A DNA stretch of 36,702 bases from Afipia sp. (GCA_030652315.1 JAUSAX010000007.1:1-36702), one strand, 5' to 3'. Counted from the stretch's first letter, positions 7,692-15,653 are shown. Notes: generated by a model not told the origin, from the letters alone. Translations and numbers: made by a program.

Positions 7692-8294
7692 ATGAAATTC
7701 GAAAGCGCTAGTCCGACCACTGTGAAATCGATCAAGCAGCGCGAGCTCTTGAACTGCTGGCTGCGCTTATATGCCCGGCAGGATCGACTGCCGAAATTTG
7801 ACGACTATCTGCCAGAACGCATCGCCGAAGAAGCCGACGACCTCGTCTACTATACCGTGCATGGCGCGGGAGACCGGCCGCGGTTCATCATCGATAGCGA
7901 CGGCACCCGGATGTCGAGCGCCTATGGCACCACCGGCAAGGGCCGTTATCTCGACGAGTATCTCGGCGCCAAGCTCGAACCGATCGTCATGCCCACCTAC
8001 TATGAGTGCGTACGGCGGCGGCTGCCGATCTACACCATCTCAAAGGTCAGCGACCTCTACGGCCGCATGGTCGACTACGAGCGGTTGCTGATGCCGTTTT
8101 CCGACGGCGCCGGCGTCAACCGCATCCTCGCTTCGCTGAAGACGATCAGCGACGACGGCGGTTTCGAGATCAGAAACCTGATGCGCGGCAACGACGTTCT
8201 GCCGATCTACGTTCAGCGCTCCGTGATCGACCGCGATCTATTTCACAAGCTGCCCGGCCGCATCGCGCCCGGCGACACCATCGAGTTCGTTTAG
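7692..8294 (+). CDS. PAS_5-domain protein of unknown role
   Basis: This 200-residue soluble protein lacks membrane helices and a signal peptide. The opening KSIKQRELLNCWLRLYARQDRLPKFDDYLPERIAE and the later RYLDEYLG...YYECVRRRLPIYTISKVSDLYGRMVDYERLLMPFSDG match the PAS_5 family, which is abundant in Bradyrhizobium and mostly uncharacterised. In this family the conserved YERLLLPF-like strand belongs to the PAS sheet. There is no fused output domain, so a ligand or redox sensing role is only a guess. ATG at 7692; single gene, convergent with the Spx-like gene 5 bp downstream. Confidence 0.72.
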   Translation: MKFESASPTTVKSIKQRELLNCWLRLYARQDRLPKFDDYLPERIAEEADDLVYYTVHGAGDRPRFIIDSDGTRMSSAYGTTGKGRYLDEYLGAKLEPIVMPTYYECVRRRLPIYTISKVSDLYGRMVDYERLLMPFSDGAGVNRILASLKTISDDGGFEIRNLMRGNDVLPIYVQRSVIDRDLFHKLPGRIAPGDTIEFV

Positions 8295-8299
8295 CGAGG

Positions 8300-8647
8300 C
8301 TATTTGATCGCCGCCTCGTAGCTCTCCGGCTTGAAGCCGACCAGCAGCTTGCCGCCGATTTCCAGAACCGGACGCTTGATCATCGAAGGCTGCGCGAGCA
8401 TCAGCGCCATCGCCTTTTTCTCGGTGAGATTGGCTTTGTCGGCGTCCGGCAATTTCCGGAACGTAGTACCGGCCCGGTTCAGCAGAACCTCCCAACCGGC
8501 CACCTTGCTCCAGCGTGCGAGACGATCCTTGTCGATGCCCTCGGTTTTGTAATCGTGGAAGTTGTAGTCGATGCCGTGCGTGTCCAGCCACGCGCGGGCT
8601 TTCTTCATCGTGTCGCAGTTCTTGATTCCGTAGATGACGGTCGGCAA
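8300..8647 (-). CDS. Spx/ArsC (YffB-like) family protein
   Basis: This 115-residue thioredoxin-fold protein begins LPTVIYGIKNCDTMKKARAWLDTHGIDYNFHDYKTEGID, the usual start of the YffB/ArsC-like family; the single N-terminal Cys (KNC) takes the place of the CX5R arsenate reductase motif. The conserved MIKRPVLEIGGKLLVGF segment near the C-terminus carries the Arg-Pro cis-proline turn. The start chosen is TTG at 8647 with AGGGGG upstream; a longer reading to 8767 would run into the next gene and has no family resemblance. Function in most members is unknown; glutathione-dependent reduction has been proposed. Probably co-transcribed with the RNA-ligase-like gene 32 bp upstream. Confidence 0.85.
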   Translation of the reverse strand: MPTVIYGIKNCDTMKKARAWLDTHGIDYNFHDYKTEGIDKDRLARWSKVAGWEVLLNRAGTTFRKLPDADKANLTEKKAMALMLAQPSMIKRPVLEIGGKLLVGFKPESYEAAIK

Positions 8648-8679
8648 GTCAGCCCCCTGATCAATTCGAGGACGGCAAC

Positions 8680-9267
8680 TTAGCTTCGCAGCGGCCAGTG
8701 CGCGAGATGAACGTGCTTTCGCTGGCCGAGAAGACTGTGGACCAGAACGAGTTCGGTCACATCCCACCGAAGCGGTTCGATCGCATGCTCCTCCACCATG
8801 CGCGTGTCATAGAGCAGCGTCATGTGCGGCGTGAAATATGACGCGACCTGATTGCCCAGACCTTCGGCCTTCATGCAGTCCCCGAGCGCGCGATGAAGAC
8901 CTGACAGCGCAGCCGTGTTGCCGCGAGTCCGCAGCACAAATGCCCGCGTTCTCTGTCGGCGATAAAAGCTCATCGCCCGGTCGAACCTGACTTCGAACGG
9001 CGGCGTTGAAACATTGCCACCGGCCCTCATCGCCGTCTCCACCAATGCCTCCGGCAGACCTGCCCAATAGTCGCCGAGGCCGTGCAGTGAGATGTGAAGG
9101 CACGACGCCGAAACCGGCTGAGCGGTCAGTCCGAGCTCCGCGCGCAAAAGCTGGATACGCTTCATGATCCTGACCTGCTCGACGGCCGGCGGCAGAACCG
9201 CAAAGAACAGGCGATCAGTCATCGCGCGCGGGATCGGAAATCCCGGAAAAACAAGCTGTTCGGACAT
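8680..9267 (-). CDS. thpR: 2'-5' RNA ligase family protein (ThpR, cyclic phosphodiesterase fold)
   Basis: About 195 residues of the 2H phosphoesterase superfamily. The two catalytic HxS/T motifs are visible as LHISLHGLGDY and FTPHMTLLYD, and RLFFAVLPP near residue 20 is the typical first strand. Characterised members hydrolyse or form 2'-5' or 2',3'-cyclic RNA phosphate bonds; the physiological role is unclear. The start is ambiguous: ATG at 9267 (MSEQLVFPGF) is chosen because related proteins open this way, with GTG at 9276 three codons upstream as the alternative. It is divergent from the ArsR gene and separated from it by a strong operator palindrome. Confidence 0.85.
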   Translation of the reverse strand: MSEQLVFPGFPIPRAMTDRLFFAVLPPAVEQVRIMKRIQLLRAELGLTAQPVSASCLHISLHGLGDYWAGLPEALVETAMRAGGNVSTPPFEVRFDRAMSFYRRQRTRAFVLRTRGNTAALSGLHRALGDCMKAEGLGNQVASYFTPHMTLLYDTRMVEEHAIEPLRWDVTELVLVHSLLGQRKHVHLAHWPLRS

Positions 9268-9369
9268 GATCCGCACTTCATGACGCAGTAGAACAAAACA
9301 AGAACATTGATTTCACTGGGTCTGAGATGCAAGCGGATATTTCCGGCTTGACGATCCGGGCAACAGATC

Positions 9370-9393
9370 GTATTTAAGCATCCGCTTAAATAC
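9370..9393. promoter_or_regulatory. Perfect 10-bp inverted repeat operator for ArsR
   Basis: GTATTTAAGC (9370-9379), ATCC, then GCTTAAATAC (9384-9393) make a perfect dyad 10 bp upstream of the arsR-type start codon. AT-rich dyads of this form are usual ArsR/SmtB-family operators. The position would block ribosome or polymerase access to its own gene, so autorepression is expected; control of the divergent thpR is possible. Confidence 0.75.
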
Positions 9394-9403
9394 AGGTTGG
9401 ACC

Positions 9404-9742
9404 ATGCCAACAGACGCTCTCGACATGACCTTCAAGGCCCTCGCCGATCCGACACGGCGGGCAATCCTCGCCCGCCTCGCGCTGGGCGAGACCTCCGTGC
9501 AGGAACTGGCGAAGCCGTTCGACATGAGCCTCCCCGCCGTCTCCCAGCATCTGAAAGTTCTGGAAACCGCCGGCCTCGTCACGCGCGGCCGCTCGGCGCA
9601 ATGGCGGCCATGCCGTCTGGAACCGAAGGCGCTGAAGGAAGCGACCGAATGGCTCGATCAGTACCGACGGTTCTGGGAGGAGAGCTTCGGCAAGCTCGAC
9701 CTGTACCTCAAAGACATTCAGTCAAAGGAAAGCGACACATGA
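9404..9742 (+). CDS. ArsR-family regulator of an AHSA1 module
   Basis: This 112-residue winged-helix repressor reads DMTFKALADPTRRAILARLALGETSVQELAKPFDMSLPAVSQHLKVLETAGLV, the standard ArsR opening with recognition helix SLPAVSQHLKVLE. The metal-binding ELCVCDL motif of ArsR/SmtB sensors is absent (ELAKPFDMS instead), so it is probably not a metal sensor; proteins of this subgroup commonly pair with SRPBCC/AHSA1 proteins. Its stop overlaps the AHSA1 start by four bases (ATGA). A perfect dyad lies just upstream. Confidence in the family is high, but the ligand is unknown. Confidence 0.9.
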   Translation: MPTDALDMTFKALADPTRRAILARLALGETSVQELAKPFDMSLPAVSQHLKVLETAGLVTRGRSAQWRPCRLEPKALKEATEWLDQYRRFWEESFGKLDLYLKDIQSKESDT

Positions 9743-10221
9743 CGACGACTCTCAAGGTCAAGGCGAGCACGCCTGCGGACAAACCGACCATCACCATGGA
9801 ACGCGAATTCGATGCGCCTCCAAAGGTTCTGTTCCGCGCCTTCACCGAAGCCGAGGCGCTGAAGACATGGTACGGCCCCAACGGCTTCACCGTCACAGTG
9901 CTCGCAATGGACTGCCGTGTCGGCGGCCTGTTTCGCTTCACCATGCATGGGCCGGACGGCACGGATTATCCGAACCGCATCGCGTATCGCGAGATCCTGC
10001 CCGGCGAACGCCTCGCCTACCTGCACGACTCGGATATCGACAACGATCCGCGTGGCTTCGAAGTCGCCGTCACGTTCGAAGCGCTGGGCGCGAACCGCAC
10101 GCTCTTGACCATGAAATCGATCTTCCCGTCTGTGGAAGCCCGAAATGCCGTCATGAAGTTCGGCGCGGTCGAACTCGGCATGCAAACGCTCGAGAAACTG
10201 GCTGCGCACGTGAAGGGATAA
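9739..10221 (+). CDS. SRPBCC/AHSA1-domain protein
   Basis: This 160-residue protein has one AHSA1 (activator of Hsp90 ATPase homologue 1-like) domain. The stretch TMEREFDAPPKVLFRAFTEAEALKTWYGPNGFTV is the family start, followed by DCRVGGLFRFTMHGPDG and a C-terminal amphipathic helix. Bacterial AHSA1 proteins have a hydrophobic START-like cavity; none of the catalytic roles is established. The ATG at 9739 sits inside ATGA at the end of the ArsR gene, so translation is coupled. A second ArsR-AHSA1 pair lies at 15654-16462 with a different operator. Confidence 0.88.
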   Translation: MTTTLKVKASTPADKPTITMEREFDAPPKVLFRAFTEAEALKTWYGPNGFTVTVLAMDCRVGGLFRFTMHGPDGTDYPNRIAYREILPGERLAYLHDSDIDNDPRGFEVAVTFEALGANRTLLTMKSIFPSVEARNAVMKFGAVELGMQTLEKLAAHVKG

Positions 10222-10244
10222 TCTTCACCGCATAAACGACAAGA

Positions 10245-10309
10245 CCTGAGCGAAACGCCGCTGGTGGATCGACGAATCTGCCTTACAGTCAGGCGGCATT
10301 TCGCTCAGG
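10245..10309 (+). promoter_or_regulatory. 17-bp stem-loop ahead of DUF5993-dsbB, overlapping the ribosome site
   Basis: CCTGAGCGAAACGCCGC (10245-10261) pairs with GCGGCATTTCGCTCAGG (10293-10309) with a single C-A mismatch, enclosing a 31-nt loop. The AGG of the AGGA Shine-Dalgarno (10307-10310), seven bases before the DUF5993 ATG, is the foot of the 3' arm, so the folded leader would hide the ribosome site. It could be a translational switch or a terminator for the upstream AHSA1 gene. Confidence 0.6.
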
Positions 10310-10317
10310 AAGAGACG

Positions 10318-10476
10318 ATGGAATTCACAGCGCTGTTTCTCGCCGTTACCGTCACCATGCTCGTCGCATGGCGCGGCTCGCGCTCGCTGACACTCGCCTT
10401 GTCCGCCGTCGTGCTCATTGCGTGTGTCGCGACCTATCTCCATCACGCGACCGATACGCTGAAGCTGTCGTTCTGA
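10318..10476 (+). CDS. DUF5993-type small membrane protein
   Basis: This 52-residue protein has two hydrophobic helices (residues 3-15 and 24-40) separated by a basic WRGSRS turn, then YLHHATDTLKLSF at the C-terminus. This length, helix pattern, WRG turn and HHATD-L-L-F ending fit DUF5993, a family encoded just before DsbB-like genes. The gene overlaps the dsbB start by one base (TGATG), so the two products are made together. Function is unknown; a role as subunit or assembly partner of the DsbB-like protein is inferred from the invariable pairing. The start ATG has AGGA seven bases upstream inside a stem-loop. Confidence 0.8.
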   Translation: MEFTALFLAVTVTMLVAWRGSRSLTLALSAVVLIACVATYLHHATDTLKLSF

Positions 10477-11021
10477 TGACCCCGGAACGCGCCGTCACCC
10501 TCAACGCACTCAGTCTCTACGGTGTCGCCGCCGTGCTGGCGGCGGCATTCGCCGCGCAGTTCATGCTGAATGAACTCCCCTGCCCGCTGTGCCTGCTTCA
10601 GCGCATCATGTTCACGGCGCTGGCGATCGGGCCGATCCTGAATATCCGCTTCGGACCGCGCCCGAGCCACTACGCGCTGTCGCTGCTGGCGGCCCTTATC
10701 GGGGCGATGGTCTCGACGCGCCAGGTGCTGCTGCACATCATGCCGGGCGATGCCGGCTACGGCTCGGCGATGCTCGGCTATCACTACTATACGTGGGCGC
10801 TGCTGGGCTTCATCGCAGCCATCGTCTTGATCTCGGCGATCCTGCTGTTCGACAAGCAGTTCGACGGCACCCGCACCGCGCCTCCCGCGTCGGCGTTCGC
10901 GCGCACGGCGGTATGGCTCGTCATCGGCCTGACGGCGTTGAATGTAATCTCGACGCTGCTGGAATGCGGCCTCGGCGCGTGCGCCGACAACCCGGTTGTT
11001 TATGAATTGCTTAAGCGCTGA
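10476..11021 (+). CDS. dsbB: DsbB-family disulfide oxidase, non-canonical cysteine layout
   Basis: This 181-residue inner-membrane protein carries ELPCPLCLLQR (Cys36-x-x-Cys39), the quinone-linked redox pair of DsbB, after the first helix. Canonical DsbB has a second Cys pair in the loop between helices 3 and 4; here that loop (about 84-105, MPGDAGYGSAMLGYHYYTW) has no Cys. Instead Cys164 and Cys169 (LLECGLGACADNP) follow what looks like a fifth helix (143-162), which would put them on the periplasmic side. It is predicted to reoxidise a DsbA-like partner and pass electrons to quinone. Coupled to the DUF5993 gene; convergent with ilvD. Confidence 0.87.
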   Translation: MTPERAVTLNALSLYGVAAVLAAAFAAQFMLNELPCPLCLLQRIMFTALAIGPILNIRFGPRPSHYALSLLAALIGAMVSTRQVLLHIMPGDAGYGSAMLGYHYYTWALLGFIAAIVLISAILLFDKQFDGTRTAPPASAFARTAVWLVIGLTALNVISTLLECGLGACADNPVVYELLKR

Positions 11022-11041
11022 TGCCGCTCGCATCAGCGCTT
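11013..11041. terminator. 12-bp stem bidirectional terminator between dsbB and ilvD
   Basis: AAGCGCTGATGC (11013-11024), loop CGCTC, GCATCAGCGCTT (11030-11041) form a perfect 12-bp stem that contains the dsbB stop codon and lies 17 bp past the ilvD stop on the other strand. It serves convergent genes, so a two-way terminator is the natural reading, although the T-tracts on either side are poor. Confidence 0.75.
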
Positions 11042-11058
11042 GAAGCAAATGTCAGCGA

Positions 11059-12909
11059 CTATTTCTCGACCTGAGACACGTCGCGAACGGCGCCGCGCGA
11101 TGCGTTGGTCGTCATCGCCGCATATGCGCGCAACGCGGGCGATACCACGCGCTTCCGGTCAACCGGCTTCCACGCCGCATTGCCCCTGGCCTCCATCGCC
11201 GCGCGCCGCGCCGCAAGCACGGCCTCGTCGAGTTCGACGCTGATGATGCGATTTGGAATGTCGATCAGGATCGGATCACCCGTCTCCACCAGACCAATGA
11301 GTCCCCCTTCAGCCGCCTCCGGCGAAACGTGGCCGATGGAAAGACCCGAGCTTCCGCCCGAGAACCGGCCGTCGGTCACCAGCGCGCAAACCTTGCCGAG
11401 CCCTTTCGACTTCAGATAGCTCGTCGGATACAGCATCTCCTGCATGCCGGGGCCGCCCTTCGGTCCCTCATAGCGCACCACAACCACGTCGCCCGGTTTG
11501 ACCTTGTTGCCAAGGATGCCGGAGACCGCATCGTCCTGACTTTCGAAGACATGCGCCTTGCCGCGGAACGTGAGGATCGATTCATCCACGCCGGCGGTTT
11601 TCACGATGCAGCCTTCCGGCGCGATGTTGCCGAACAGCACCGCAAGGCCGCCATCCTTCGAGAACGGATGATCCGCCGAGCGGATCACGCCCTTCTCGCG
11701 ATCGGTGTCGAGATCGTCCCATCGTTCTGACTGGCTGAAAGCAACTTGCGTCGGCACGCCACCCGGTGCTGCGCGGAAGAAGTTGCGCACGGACTCGCTG
11801 TTGGTGCGCCCGATGTCCCAGCGGTTGAGCGCATCGGCCATGGTCGGCGCGTGCACGGTCGGCAGGCTGGTATCGATCAGCTCGGCGCGTTCGAGTTCGC
11901 CTAGAATGGCCATGACGCCACCGGCGCGGTGAACGTCTTCCATGTGAACGTCGCTCTTGGCGGGCGCGACCTTGCAGAGACACGGCACCCGGCGCGACAG
12001 CCGGTCGATGTCGGCGATGGTGAAATCGATTTCGCCTTCCTGCGCCGCAGCCAGAAGATGCAGCACGGTGTTGGTCGATCCGCCCATCGCGATGTCGAGG
12101 CTCATCGCGTTCTCGAAGGCAGCGAAGCTCGCGATATTGCGCGGCAACGCGGTCGCATCGTCCTGCTCGTACCAGCGGCGTGCGAGATCGACGATCACAT
12201 GACCCGCTTCACGGAACAGACGTTCGCGATCGGCATGCGTCGCCAGCACCGAGCCGTTGCCCGGCAGCGACAGGCCCAATGCTTCAGTCAAACAATTCAT
12301 CGAGTTGGCGGTGAACATGCCCGAGCAGGAGCCGCAGGTCGGACACGCCGAGCGCTCGACCGCGGCGACTTCCTCGTCGGTGTAGCTGTCGTCGGCGGCG
12401 ACGATCATCGCGTCGATCAGATCGACCGAACGCTTCTTGCCCTTCACCACGACCTTGCCGGCTTCCATCGGACCGCCGGAAACGAAGACGGTCGGGATGT
12501 TAAGCCGCATCGCCGCCATCAGCATGCCGGGCGTGATCTTGTCGCAATTGGAAATGCAGACCAATGCGTCGGCGCAATGCGCGTTGACCATGTACTCGAC
12601 GGCGTCGGCGATCAGTTCGCGGCTCGGCAGCGAATAGAGCATGCCGCTGTGGCCCATCGCGATGCCGTCATCGACCGCAATGGTGTTGAACTCCTTGGCG
12701 ACTCCGCCCGCGGATTCGATCTCGCCCAGGACGAGCTGTCCCAGATCCTTCAGATGGACGTGCCCCGGCACGAACTGGGTGAAGCTGTTGGCGATCGCGA
12801 TGATCGGCTTGCCGAAATCCTCGTCCTTCATGCCTGTCGCGCGCCAAAGCCCGCGTGCGCCGGCCATGTTGCGGCCATGGGTTGAGGTTCTGGAGCGATA
12901 TGCCGGCAT
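11059..12909 (-). CDS. ilvD: Dihydroxy-acid dehydratase
   Basis: This 616-residue enzyme has the same length as E. coli IlvD and matches it along its whole length ([27 protein letters not shown] at the start). It dehydrates 2,3-dihydroxy acids to 2-oxo acids in isoleucine and valine synthesis. Iron-sulfur ligands are visible at Cys122 ([12 protein letters not shown]) and Cys195 in the [18 protein letters not shown] segment (189-206). The start is ATG at 12909 with AGGGGGAA about ten bases upstream; an upstream reading to 12942 adds residues unlike the family. It is divergent from a LysR-type regulator, and a 32-bp dyad covers its ribosome site. Confidence 0.96.
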   Translation of the reverse strand: MPAYRSRTSTHGRNMAGARGLWRATGMKDEDFGKPIIAIANSFTQFVPGHVHLKDLGQLVLGEIESAGGVAKEFNTIAVDDGIAMGHSGMLYSLPSRELIADAVEYMVNAHCADALVCISNCDKITPGMLMAAMRLNIPTVFVSGGPMEAGKVVVKGKKRSVDLIDAMIVAADDSYTDEEVAAVERSACPTCGSCSGMFTANSMNCLTEALGLSLPGNGSVLATHADRERLFREAGHVIVDLARRWYEQDDATALPRNIASFAAFENAMSLDIAMGGSTNTVLHLLAAAQEGEIDFTIADIDRLSRRVPCLCKVAPAKSDVHMEDVHRAGGVMAILGELERAELIDTSLPTVHAPTMADALNRWDIGRTNSESVRNFFRAAPGGVPTQVAFSQSERWDDLDTDREKGVIRSADHPFSKDGGLAVLFGNIAPEGCIVKTAGVDESILTFRGKAHVFESQDDAVSGILGNKVKPGDVVVVRYEGPKGGPGMQEMLYPTSYLKSKGLGKVCALVTDGRFSGGSSGLSIGHVSPEAAEGGLIGLVETGDPILIDIPNRIISVELDEAVLAARRAAMEARGNAAWKPVDRKRVVSPALRAYAAMTTNASRGAVRDVSQVEK

Positions 12910-12918
12910 GTTGTTGTT

Positions 12919-12950
12919 CCCCCTAGATTGGAATGCTTCCAATAAGGGGG
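12919..12950. promoter_or_regulatory. 32-bp dyad between ilvD and lysR, LysR-type T-N11-A site over the ilvD ribosome site
   Basis: CCCCCT (12919-12924) pairs with AGGGGG (12945-12950) and ATTGGAA (12927-12933) with TTCCAAT (12937-12943). The inner part contains a T-N11-A box (T at 12929, A at 12941), the usual LysR-type operator. On the minus strand the 3' arm AGGGGG is the ilvD Shine-Dalgarno, so in an ilvD transcript starting upstream this would fold and hide the ribosome site. Confidence 0.7.
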
Positions 12951-13007
12951 TTCTAGAGTTCTGTAAAATATATTATTACGAAGGAACTAGGTCGCTCAGA
13001 GTATTAA

Positions 13008-13943
13008 ATGGACATTCGCCAGCTCAGGCACTTCGCGGCCGTGGCCGACACGCTGCATTTCGGCCGCGCCGCCGAGCGGCTCGGCATGACCCAGCCGCCG
13101 CTCAGCCAATCGATCATGACGCTGGAACGCGAGCTTGGTGCACCGCTGTTCGTGCGGACCAAACGCAGCGTCGCGCTGACGCCGTTCGGCGCGGAGTGGC
13201 TCTCACATGTCCGCGCCGCGCTCGACGGCGTGAAGGCTCTGCCCGGGATCGCGCATCAGTTGCGTGACGGCACCGCCGGACACCTCGCGCTCTCGTTCGT
13301 CAGCACCGCCGACTACAGCATTCTGCCGCTGCTGGTGCGCCGCTACGCATCGCTGTTTCCGAATGTCGAAATCTCGCTGACCGAAGCGACCAGCAACGTG
13401 CAGATCGCAAACCTGCTGGAGGGCCACGGCCATGTCGGTCTGGTGATCCCTCCGCCGAGCGCGGCATTTCCCAAACCGCTTTCTTATCTGCCGCTCGTCA
13501 CCGAACCGCTTGTCGCCGCCGTTCCGGAAAGCTGGCTTGCCGACGGCACGCTGTCGTTAGCGGCGAACCGGCTCGCGCCTGAATCCGTGGTCGGCGCGCC
13601 GCTGATCATCTTCCCCCGGCAGAGCGCGCCGGCGTTCCATGATCTCGTGACCGAATACTACGCGGCGCACGGCGGACAGGCGCGGATCGCGCAGGAAGCG
13701 ATCCAGATGCAAACCATCATCAGTCTTGTCTCCGCCGGGATGGGCATCGCGCTCGTCCCCGCCTCGCTGCGCAACCTCGCGCGCACCGGCGTCAGCTACA
13801 TCGACCTGGCAGGCACCGCCCCGATCTTAGAGACCGGGATTACATGGCGCACGGGAGATACCACGCCGACCATCGAACGCTTCGTGAGCATCGCGCGCGA
13901 TGCTGAAATGATGATGTTGTATCAGCAGGCGACGGCGATGTGA
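13008..13943 (+). CDS. LysR-type transcriptional regulator
   Basis: This 311-residue LTTR begins MDIRQLRHFAAVADTLHFGRAAERLGMTQPPLSQSIMTLERELGAPLFVRTKRSVALTPFGAEW, the standard winged-helix domain (residues 1-60) with recognition helix TQPPLSQSIMTLE. A type-2 periplasmic-binding-like effector domain follows from about residue 92 (GHLALSFVSTADYSILP). Divergent from ilvD across a short region with a T-N11-A dyad, so it probably regulates itself and may regulate ilvD; this is inferred from position only. Its stop is one base from the stop of the convergent DUF411 gene. Confidence 0.9.
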   Translation: MDIRQLRHFAAVADTLHFGRAAERLGMTQPPLSQSIMTLERELGAPLFVRTKRSVALTPFGAEWLSHVRAALDGVKALPGIAHQLRDGTAGHLALSFVSTADYSILPLLVRRYASLFPNVEISLTEATSNVQIANLLEGHGHVGLVIPPPSAAFPKPLSYLPLVTEPLVAAVPESWLADGTLSLAANRLAPESVVGAPLIIFPRQSAPAFHDLVTEYYAAHGGQARIAQEAIQMQTIISLVSAGMGIALVPASLRNLARTGVSYIDLAGTAPILETGITWRTGDTTPTIERFVSIARDAEMMMLYQQATAM

Positions 13944-13957
13944 TTCATATCGCCTGC
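13925..13957. terminator. Overlapping stem-loop at the convergent lysR / DUF411 stops
   Basis: GCAGGCGA (13925-13932) pairs with TCGCCTGC (13950-13957); an alternative inner stem GGCGAT (13934-13939) / ATCGCC (13949-13954) with further TGA/TCA pairing is also possible. Both stop codons lie inside. It is suited to ending transcription from both sides, but no clear T-run is present. Confidence 0.55.
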
Positions 13958-14427
13958 GTTCCGCGATAGCGCGCGAACACGCGCTCCCCGTCAGCCGAGA
14001 ACAGAACGACGTCGTACACCTCGGGCGGAGTTCCCGCGACTTCCATCCCCGGAGAGCCGATCGGCATGCCGCCGACGGCGAGGCCCTTCGCTTGCGGCCG
14101 CTCCGCAAGCAAGCGCTTGATCGCGTCGGCCGGCACATGTCCTTCGATCGCGTAGCCGCCGATTTCCGCCGTGTGACAGGAGGAAAGCTCCACGGGCACG
14201 CCGAGCTTCGTCTTGAGTGGCACGAGATTGGCAACTTCGATTTCATCGATTGAAAAGCCCGCAGCCTTCACATGCTCGATCCAACCGCCGCAACAACCGC
14301 ACGCCAGATCGCGATGGACGGTCATCTTTGGAAGGGCCTCGGCTGCACTCGCATAACGCGACAGCACCAGTGATGCAGCCACCGGTAACGCTCCCACCAA
14401 TACCGCGCGCCGTGTCGAGATCGTCAT
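13945..14427 (-). CDS. DUF411 metal-binding-like protein, exported
   Basis: This 160-residue protein has a Tat/Sec-like signal (residues 1-28, TISTRRAVLVGALPVAASLVLSRYASAAEA; the RR pair suggests Tat) and a DUF411 domain. Conserved features are VHRDLACGCCGGWIEHVKAAGF (CGCC near residue 42), SCHTAEIGGYAIEGHVPADAI and GMPIGSPGMEV. The CxCC cluster and the SCHT segment are thought to bind copper or other soft metals. The ATG at 14427 is preferred to that at 14430 because the GAGGA ribosome site is then six bases away. A second DUF411 copy without a signal lies at 28083-28451. Confidence 0.85.
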   Translation of the reverse strand: MTISTRRAVLVGALPVAASLVLSRYASAAEALPKMTVHRDLACGCCGGWIEHVKAAGFSIDEIEVANLVPLKTKLGVPVELSSCHTAEIGGYAIEGHVPADAIKRLLAERPQAKGLAVGGMPIGSPGMEVAGTPPEVYDVVLFSADGERVFARYRGTQAI

Positions 14428-14551
14428 CATTCATCCTCATTGCCGTGGCTCGCGCCTCGGAGACATTGTTATTCCATCATCGGGAGGATTACCGCGAACG
14501 ATCGATATCATCCAATCACGGATTGGTTAGCCGCTGTCGCGACATCCGATG

Positions 14552-14812
14552 TTACCGGCCGGAGATCAGCTTCAGCCATGGCGTCAAATGAAAGGCGCTC
14601 ATCAGTGCGTACATCGCGACCATGCCACCGAGCGGTGACGCATCGTGCGCGCAAAATATCGCCGGCGCATCTTCACCGAGAACACCCGTCAGCAGCGCCA
14701 TGATCGCGAAAGTCGGCGCGGCCGCGAGGCTCAGCCACTCGGCGGCCCGGAATGCACCTGCGTTCCGGCGCACCGGCCCGCCGTCGGGCGCACCTGAACA
14801 AGTCGCGCTCAT
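14552..14812 (-). CDS. Small membrane protein paired with the DUF899 gene
   Basis: This 86-residue protein has two hydrophobic segments: about 23-44 (AAEWLSLAAAPTFAIMALLTGVLG) and 60-76 (LGGMVAMYALMSAFHLTPWLKL). The N-terminus is polar with one Cys (MSATCSGAP). Similar small proteins occur next to DUF899 genes in bradyrhizobia, but no function is known to me. Its start overlaps the DUF899 stop by four bases (ATGA), so the two are translated together. The 121 bp before the next gene hold a short perfect dyad, CCAATC-ACG-GATTGG at 14512-14526. Confidence 0.7.
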   Translation of the reverse strand: MSATCSGAPDGGPVRRNAGAFRAAEWLSLAAAPTFAIMALLTGVLGEDAPAIFCAHDASPLGGMVAMYALMSAFHLTPWLKLISGR

Positions 14813-15555
14813 GTTTTCGCGTCGTCTTTATTCCGGAACGCCTCCTCTCCGGCATCGGACACCGCGACCCACTTCGGGTCAGGCGCGGCGCCGGGGACGT
14901 AACTGTCGTTCCAGTTCCACCACTTGTACGGCCGTTCCTGAGGATAGCCCTTCGGCGAGTCCTCCCACTCCTCCTGACGCCCGAGCGCTGTCATGTCGAG
15001 GTAGCTCCAGACGGTGCCCATCGCCTCATCGCCGCGCGTGTTGATCAGGTAGGTGCGGAATATGCGTTCGCCGTCGCGAATGAAGGCGTTGTGGCCGTGC
15101 CACTCATCGACGCCGAAGTCTGCGTCGAAGCTGTCGGTGATGGTGACCCAAGGGATATGCTCCCAACCCATCTGCGCCTTGAGGCGCGCGATGTCGGCTT
15201 GCGGCGCACGCGAAGCATACACGAGCGTCGTGTCGCGCGCATTCAGATGGACGGGGTTGGAGACCTGGTCGGCTCCTAGCGAACAGCCGATGCAGGCATG
15301 CTCCGGCCAGCCGTGTACGCCGGGCTCGAAGAACGCGCGGTAGACGATCAACTGGCGGCGACCCGCGAACAGGTCGAGCAGGCTCACTTTGCCGTTCGGC
15401 CCGTCGAATACGTAGGCTTTCTCAACAGCCATCCACGGCATCCGCCGGCGCTCGGCCGCCAGCGCATCGCGTGCGCGCGTCTGGGCCTTCTCCTTCACGA
15501 GAAGCTGCTCGCGCGCAGCCTCCCACTCCTCGCGCGAAACGATCTGATGCTGCAT
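14809..15555 (-). CDS. DUF899 (thioredoxin-like) family protein
   Basis: This 248-residue soluble protein matches DUF899: SREEWEAAREQLLVKEKAQTRARDALAAERRRMPW at the start, YVFDGPNGKVSLLDLFAGRRQLIVYRAFFEPG in the middle, ACIGCSLGADQV (a CxGC site at the thioredoxin-like position near residue 92), and RTYLINTRGDEAMGTVWSYLDMTALGRQEEWEDSP. The fold is predicted thioredoxin-like but enzymatic activity is not established. The ATG at 15555 has an AGGAGG site eight bases upstream. Forms a two-gene unit with the small membrane protein; it lies 98 bp downstream of the second AHSA1 gene. Confidence 0.86.
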   Translation of the reverse strand: MQHQIVSREEWEAAREQLLVKEKAQTRARDALAAERRRMPWMAVEKAYVFDGPNGKVSLLDLFAGRRQLIVYRAFFEPGVHGWPEHACIGCSLGADQVSNPVHLNARDTTLVYASRAPQADIARLKAQMGWEHIPWVTITDSFDADFGVDEWHGHNAFIRDGERIFRTYLINTRGDEAMGTVWSYLDMTALGRQEEWEDSPKGYPQERPYKWWNWNDSYVPGAAPDPKWVAVSDAGEEAFRNKDDAKT

Positions 15556-15653
15556 GGTGAAGCCTCCTGTTTGTTGACTTGCCTTGAAGACAAAGATGTC
15601 CCGTCGCGCGGCCCGGTCAGCCGCTCGATCTCGCCGTCACAGCTTGCCGCTGG

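Noticed and set aside
11929..12885. A 318-codon plus-strand open reading opposite ilvD
   Set aside because: It lies entirely within ilvD, which is a certain call.
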